Shown: in pieces, positions 6,237 through 9,060 of the stretch | Position numbering within the stretch: the stretch's first letter is position 1 | How the letters are laid out: each line of letters starts with the position of its first letter | Assembly (NCBI GenBank): GCA_031411235.1 | Contig: JANOAR010000120.1 | Coordinates: 1 to 9,060, forward strand | Reading direction: 5' to 3' | Origin: JANOAR01 sp031411235 | Lineage (GTDB): Bacteria; Verrucomicrobiota; Verrucomicrobiia; Verrucomicrobiales; Verrucomicrobiaceae | Length of the DNA: 9,060 bases | Notes under the pieces: model-generated | What the model was told of the DNA's origin: nothing | What the model saw: only the letters and a program-made list of their open reading frames with translations | The model's database searches: none | Made by a program: the position numbers and the translations under genes

Positions 6237-7062
6237 GTTACTCTACTGCCACTATCGAGGCGAAGCGTAACCGGGTCATCCAGGCACGGTAGTGAGGCCT
6301 GCCGCGAGACGAGTGCGCAGCCTTCCGCCGTCGGCCATGCCGTAGAAATCTGTTGCTCCAGGCTGCCGCCCAGCCGCACGCGCCCTCGTCCCCGCCCTCG
6401 GGAAATCGTTTTCCGCCCCGAGATTTCTCTGGAAGGGCCCCGAGAAAATTTTTTTCTCCCCCGTGGCAGCTCGGGAAGGCCCTCAGATTGCTCCAGCCGT
6501 ACCCGTACCAGCTCGGGAAAGGCCCTCAGATTGCTCCCTGGCGCTAAGGCATCGCCACGGTTCAGAGAGTCCCGGCATCTTCAACCTGCCCCGAGAAAAG
6601 CCGTTCCCAGACTATGGAAACGCTAACCTGAGTCATGGCACGAGTTTCCAGAGTCCAGGAACGCCAAAAGAGAGTCATGGCACGGCCAACCTGAGTCATG
6701 GCACGGCCAACCTGAGTCATGGCGCGGCCAACCTGAGTCATGGAAATCATTTCCAGAGTCCAGGAAACACCAACCCGAGGACAAAAAACTCGTTTACGAC
6801 CCCGAAAAACCCCTTCCTTAGTCCCTGCTTAACCTCGCCACCCCCAGCCCAGCCCTAGTGCGATCAGGAAAGGAAAGCTATCACCCGTTTGGCAAGCAGG
6901 ATTTGGCCTCTCGCAAAGGCGAGAAACTTCGCACGGAAGCGCCGCCATGGCGCGTCTGATGGTGAGCGACGAAAAGTGGGAACAAGAAGGAAATACCCTG
7001 CGCGATTCACTTTATGATCGACAAGCTTCATAAAAGTGGTCGTAAAAGGGGTCGTGTGAATC
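6237..7062. other. 826-base non-coding region after pdxA
   Basis: The first 150 bases hold nothing I recognise. Bases 6395-6839 are the 21-base periodic array. Bases 6840-7046 hold only short frames. One of them, from the ATG at 6947 to 7033, reads MARLMVSDEKWEQEG, faintly like the N-terminus of an IS5-type transposase, and stops after 28 codons. The stop-free frames through the array are a by-product of the period being a multiple of three. The inverted repeat at 7047 begins at the right edge. Confidence 0.6.
6395..6839. repeat. Degenerate tandem array with 21-base period, about 21 units
   Basis: In the first part a C-rich anchor (CCCTCG, CCCGAG, CCCGAG, CCCGTG, CCTCAG, CCCGTA, CCCTCAG, CTAAGG) recurs at 6395, 6417, 6439, 6460, 6481, 6502, 6523 and 6544. 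In the second part GAGTC recurs at 6567, 6630, 6651, 6672, 6693, 6714, 6735 and 6756, with degenerate units in phase at 6588, 6609, 6777, 6798 and 6819. The best-conserved unit starts GAGTCATGGCACGGCC and is present in three near-identical consecutive copies from 6672. A secondary 27/28-base duplication (6468-6494 and 6510-6537) is spaced by two periods. Units are contiguous, with no spacer, so this is not a CRISPR array. It could encode heptapeptide repeats, but single-base spacing changes at the left end break the frame. Confidence 0.85.
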
Positions 7063-7147
7063 ATGTTGCATGGTTCCAATGGTTTATATGGCATGGCGCG
7101 GGCGAGTGAAATTACTGGAGCTTTGCAATATGATTCACACGACCCCT
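7047..7147. repeat. 24-bp inverted repeat (23/24), possible mini-element
   Basis: AGGGGTCGTGTGAATCAT (7047-7064) is the exact reverse complement of 7130-7147. Allowing one mismatch, the pairing extends inward through TTGCA to 7070 and 7124, leaving a 53-base centre. The total length of 101 bases and near-perfect ends fit a tiny MITE or a stable hairpin. No target-site duplication is seen at the outer edges. The right arm lies within the short reading frame at 7063-7194. Confidence 0.8.
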
Positions 7148-7194
7148 ATCCCAAGTATCTCCAAAAGCCCGAGACAAACGACGAGGATGAGTAA
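7063..7194 (+). CDS. Possible 43-residue small protein or C-terminal gene remnant
   Basis: The ATG at 7063 opens a frame ending with TAA at 7192-7194. Its second half reads like ordinary soluble protein (EITGALQYDSHDPYPKYLQ) with an acidic tail (NDEDE). The start lies within the left arm of the 7047-7147 inverted repeat, which argues that the N-terminus is accidental and that the acidic C-terminus is what remains of an older gene. It ends 20 bases before the small membrane-protein gene at 7215. The family is not recognised and there is no ribosome-binding site. Confidence 0.25.
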   Translation: MLHGSNGLYGMARASEITGALQYDSHDPYPKYLQKPETNDEDE

Positions 7195-7214
7195 GCCGAA
7201 TTACGCTTAAACTT

Positions 7215-7409
7215 ATGAAACCGAGACACCGTTTTTCAATCGCCCTGGTGGTTCTTGCCAGTTACTATCTTTGCGGGCGTGCTTTGGAGATCGCCTTCTA
7301 TCTGAGACTAATTGATGAGTCAGGGATGGTGGGCAAGGCTTTATACATAATTTTTGCACCAGCGTTTCACCTCAAGTCTTGGCTCTATGATCATGGCCTT
7401 CCAGGATGA
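7215..7409 (+). CDS. Small hypothetical membrane protein
   Basis: This 64-residue protein begins MKPRHR, has one clear hydrophobic helix (FSIALVVLASYYLCG, about 7-21) preceded by basic residues, and a second amphipathic or hydrophobic stretch (GMVGKALYIIFAPAFHL, about 36-52) before a short polar end (YDHGLPG). Codon use and amino-acid composition look natural, unlike the flanking repeat DNA. There is no Shine-Dalgarno sequence. It stands alone, with its stop 22 bases before an attC-like motif (7432-7475), the arrangement expected of a mobile gene cassette. The function is unknown and I cannot name a family. Confidence 0.55.
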   Translation: MKPRHRFSIALVVLASYYLCGRALEIAFYLRLIDESGMVGKALYIIFAPAFHLKSWLYDHGLPG

Positions 7410-7431
7410 AATGCAACTCCAGCGCTGCGCG

Positions 7432-7475
7432 GTTCAACAATAAATGAACCCACGCGCCAACCAATAGCGTTGGAC
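7432..7475 (+). other. attC-like motif (weak candidate integron cassette site)
   Basis: GTTCAAC at 7432-7438 fits the integron R'' consensus RYYYAAC, is followed by AA as in many attC sites, and pairs (one G-T wobble) with GTTGGAC at 7469-7475, which fits the R' core GTTRRRY. It begins 22 bases after the stop of a small gene. Against it, the length of 44 is below the usual minimum of about 55, and the inner L''/L' stem is not evident. An alternative small hairpin (GGTTCA 7431-7436 with TGAACC 7445-7450) uses the same bases. Confidence 0.25.
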
Positions 7476-7757
7476 GTGCCAACCTACTTGGAAAAATGAA
7501 ACACAGAAACCTTCTCGGCTATGAACACTCGATTTGTTGAAGCGACCTTGAGAGCGGTTGCAAGTCTGCGCTGTTTTCACTTTGACTTGTTTCTCCTCTC
7601 AAACCCACCTTCGCTTTGGACGAGCTAAGATTTGCCTACATCTGACTGAACATCCCAACGCCATGCCCGCCTCCGAGCGCTGTCCCGGTTAACCCCATGA
7701 AACTTGCTGGCGCGCTGTGCTGTGGCGGGTGTCATGGAATGAATTCAGTAAGAACCG

Positions 7758-7797
7758 AGCAAAAAAGGTTTTGCTAGATAGATCAGACGCAGTCTGA
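7758..7797. other. Two adjacent perfect hairpins
   Basis: AGCAAAA (7758-7764) pairs with TTTTGCT (7769-7775) around AAGG, and TCAGAC (7783-7788) pairs with GTCTGA (7792-7797) around GCA. The role is unknown; it may be part of an intergenic repeat or RNA leader. Confidence 0.45.
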
Positions 7798-7866
7798 CCC
7801 GCAGGGGGTTGCAGCCGGGAGGCGAAGACATCAACTGCGACTTTCCTGTGCGATGTCCTGAGAAGA

Positions 7867-7892
7867 TTGACAGGCGAGGCCAGCCCTGTCAA
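7867..7892. other. 8-bp perfect hairpin
   Basis: TTGACAGG (7867-7874) pairs with CCTGTCAA (7885-7892) around a 10-base loop. No T-run follows, so it is not a simple terminator. It is the third hairpin within 135 bases. Confidence 0.45.
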
Positions 7893-7953
7893 ACGACCCC
7901 AGCACTCCACCCCCGGCAACATCAAGACCAAAACCCCTATCGGCAGTTACAGG

Positions 7954-8095
7954 AAAGATGACATGGGGCCGGGCTGGCAGGCTCAGACAGAGCTTGCGGG
8001 AGTGGGGTGTTTTAGAAACACCGAATCCACATCTATTGAATCCTCATTGTCCCCCCACTGCCAAGGCGCAAGTCTCGTCCCTCCAAGGTACTGCC
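7954..8095. repeat. Dispersed repeat, copy 2
   Basis: It shares the four ordered blocks of copy 1 (460-627): the 19-base start AAAGATGACATGGGGCCGG, the GGTGTTT..AAACACC hairpin (8006-8022), CCTCATTGTCC (8042-8052) and the CCAAGGCG..AAGTCTC block (8061-8076). It sits about 90-230 bases upstream of the ridA-like gene. The reading frame that matches the one beginning at 552 is shifted near 8051-8056 by a run of C's and has no ATG, so this copy is not a functional gene here. Confidence 0.75.
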
Positions 8096-8135
8096 ACGTC
8101 CCTCATGCGATTCCCGGTGCCGGGCACTTACTAAC

Positions 8136-8155
8136 TCGGGGCAGGAATGCCCCGA
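8136..8155. other. GC-rich hairpin in the presumed 5' leader of the RidA-family gene
   Basis: TCGGGGCA (8136-8143) pairs perfectly with TGCCCCGA (8148-8155) around GGAA. It ends 26 bases before the ATG at 8182. A six-T run follows only after 12 bases, too far for a standard terminator. It could end an upstream transcript or act as a leader element. Confidence 0.45.
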
Positions 8156-8181
8156 ATGCATGCGTTCTTTTTTGCCTCGCC

Positions 8182-8643
8182 ATGAATCCCGATACCCAAC
8201 TCACCGCCCTCGCTATTACCTTGCCTCCAGCCCCGCCGAAGGGCGGCGTGTATAAGTCCGTCGTCATCGTCAACAATGTCGCCTACGTCTCCGGGCACGG
8301 CCCCTACCTCGCTGATGGCGACATGATCCGAGGCCGCGTGGGCGCTGATCTGAATCTGGAGCAAGGAAAAGCCGCCGCACGCCAAACGGGCCTCGCGATC
8401 CTCGCCACGCTGCGCCAGGAGCTAGGCAGCCTCAGCCGGGTCAAGCGCGTTATCAAACTGCTGGGCATGGTCAATGCCACGCCCGAGTTCACCGAGCACC
8501 CCAAAGTCATCAACGGGTGCAGCGAACTCTTTGCCCAAATCTGGGGCGAAGACTGTGGCATCGGAGCCCGCAGCGCCGTCGGTATGGGCTCGTTGCCCGG
8601 CAATATCGCCGTCGAGATCGAAGGCATCTTCGAGATCGAATAG
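8182..8643 (+). CDS. RidA/YjgF/UK114-family protein (probable enamine/imine deaminase)
   Basis: RidA-type proteins hydrolyse reactive enamine/imine intermediates such as 2-aminoacrylate, released by PLP-dependent dehydratases, to 2-keto acids plus ammonia in the cytoplasm. The 153-residue protein has the family C-terminus: GIGARSAVGMGSLPGN with the substrate-carboxylate arginine (Arg130) and VEIEGIFEIE with the glutamate equivalent to Glu120 of E. coli RidA (Glu145). It is longer than RidA (about 128 residues) and has the PPAPPKGGVYKSVVI N-terminus of a separate subgroup (COG0251). The frame stays open far upstream through repeat DNA, but homology begins at the ATG at 8182. The next gene, 60 bases downstream, encodes a PLP enzyme of the D-serine dehydratase/D-threonine aldolase type, a natural source of the intermediate RidA removes. 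Confidence 0.88.
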   Translation: MNPDTQLTALAITLPPAPPKGGVYKSVVIVNNVAYVSGHGPYLADGDMIRGRVGADLNLEQGKAAARQTGLAILATLRQELGSLSRVKRVIKLLGMVNATPEFTEHPKVINGCSELFAQIWGEDCGIGARSAVGMGSLPGNIAVEIEGIFEIE

Positions 8644-8703
8644 CAGAAGGGCGATCCCCCTTTCCGCTATTCATCACTCTACATTCATCACTCATCATTT
8701 CCC
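8644..8703. repeat. Intergenic spacer with tandem ATTCATCACTC repeat
   Basis: ATTCATCACTC occurs at 8669-8679 and again at 8683-8693, with a third partial copy (ATCATTTCC) directly after. The period is 14. The spacer contains neither a terminator nor a clear promoter, so the genes on either side may be one operon. Confidence 0.5.
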
Positions 8704-9060
8704 ATGCCCCCCTGGTATCACATCGAAAACGAAGCCGACATCGCCACGCCCGCCCTGCTTTTTTATCGCGAGCGCATCGAGCACAATCTGCAACTTATGC
8801 TCAGTATCGCTGGCGGTGCGCAAAGGCTGCGCCCGCATGTGAAGACGCATAAAACGGTGCAGATCATCGCCTGGCAAGTCGCGCTGGGGGTCACGAAATT
8901 CAAATGCTCCACCATCGCGGAGGCCGAGATGACCGCCGATGGTGGCGGCACCGACATCGTGCTCGCGATGCCTGCGGTGGGTGCGAACGCCCAGCGACTC
9001 GTAGCGCTCATCCAGCGCTACCCGCACGTCACCTTCGCCACCATTGCGGATCATGAAGAA
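8704..9060 (+). CDS. D-serine dehydratase / D-threonine aldolase-type PLP enzyme, N-terminal part (runs off window)
   Basis: The first 119 codons of a fold-type III (alanine-racemase-like) PLP enzyme are present; the frame is still open at the edge. After the start MPPWYHIENEADIATPALLF comes the cofactor-lysine motif RLRPHVKTHKT (about 41-51), where Lys47 should form the Schiff base, followed by KFKCSTIAEAEMTADGGGTDIVLAMPAVG, as in the DSD1/D-TA family. These enzymes cleave D-threonine to glycine and acetaldehyde, or dehydrate D-serine to pyruvate and ammonia. The zinc-binding residues that would help separate these lie past the window. The preceding RidA-family gene favours a dehydratase, because only that reaction makes 2-aminoacrylate. 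This is an inference. The ATG at 8704 fits the family N-terminus. Confidence 0.82.
   Translation, partial: MPPWYHIENEADIATPALLFYRERIEHNLQLMLSIAGGAQRLRPHVKTHKTVQIIAWQVALGVTKFKCSTIAEAEMTADGGGTDIVLAMPAVGANAQRLVALIQRYPHVTFATIADHEE

Larger units (their letters stand above)
7410..8181. other. 772-base non-coding region rich in hairpins
   Basis: I find no credible gene. The minus-strand frame at 7689-7931 and the plus-strand frame that runs from 7867 into the ridA-like gene pass through hairpins and repeat copy 2 and do not look like protein. Contents in order: attC-like motif (7432-7475), short unsupported frames (for example ATG at 7521), three perfect hairpins (7758-7775, 7783-7797 and 7867-7892), dispersed repeat copy 2 (7954-8095) and a GC hairpin (8136-8155). 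Confidence 0.6.

Noticed and set aside
6567..6839. Possible CRISPR array
   Set aside because: Units are contiguous and degenerate, with no unique spacers of 25-40 bases and no cas genes.
6463..6858. 131-codon plus-strand frame through the 21-base array (heptapeptide SHGTANL repeats)
   Set aside because: A 21-base period keeps any frame open. The same array is open on the minus strand too, and the periodicity continues upstream of the start with frame-breaking 22-base steps. It is kept only as an alternative explanation of the array.
6947..7033. Start of an IS5-like transposase (MARLMVSDEKW)
   Set aside because: Only about 10 residues resemble the family, and the frame stops after 28 codons with no continuation in other frames. 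Too little to call a mobile element.
7867..8181. N-terminal extension of the RidA-family gene from 7867
   Set aside because: The extension translates hairpins and dispersed repeat copy 2. Family homology begins at the ATG at 8182.

Overview
The window looks like a chromosomal stretch of a free-living Gram-negative bacterium, most likely from the Verrucomicrobia/Planctomycetes group (Prosthecobacter- or Verrucomicrobium-like). This is an inference. It rests on moderate-to-high GC, the near absence of Shine-Dalgarno sequences, a prepilin peptidase with a large soluble insert, a bacterial TMEM43 protein, a RidA plus D-serine/D-threonine PLP-enzyme pair, and repeat-rich intergenic DNA. No taxonomic marker gene is present.

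Layout. Bases 1-985 are accessory DNA: the C-terminal tail of a probable transposase, a 5'-truncated membrane-protein fragment, a dispersed repeat (copy 1) carrying a hairpin and the start of a decayed reading frame, and a 34/37 inverted repeat. Bases 988-3178 hold two minus-strand genes, an exported L,D-transpeptidase-like protein and a type IV prepilin peptidase. Between them lies a plus-strand hairpin and terminator with no obvious gene in front of it. From 3244 to 6236 three plus-strand genes follow: a VanX/DdpX-type D-Ala-D-Ala dipeptidase (probable lipoprotein), a TMEM43-family membrane protein and PdxA. Bases 6237-8181 are mostly non-coding and structured: an approximately 450-bp array with a 21-base period, a 23/24 inverted repeat, one small membrane-protein gene followed by an attC-like motif, several hairpins, and copy 2 of the dispersed repeat. 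The window ends with a RidA-family gene and the start of a D-threonine aldolase/D-serine dehydratase-type enzyme that runs off the edge.

How the genes fit together. The L,D-transpeptidase and the D-Ala-D-Ala dipeptidase both act on peptidoglycan peptides, and the dipeptidase would release D-alanine. PdxA supplies pyridoxal phosphate, the cofactor of the last enzyme. RidA hydrolyses the enamine/imine intermediates that PLP dehydratases release. A loose theme of cell-wall and D-amino-acid metabolism is therefore possible, but the genes are not one operon and the link is an inference.

The strongest unexplained signals are the 21-base periodic array (6395-6839), which keeps its phase for about 20 units and equals two turns of B-DNA, and the repeat shared by 460-627 and 7954-8095, whose downstream half differs mainly at synonymous codon positions. 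I found no clear new defence or enzymatic system.
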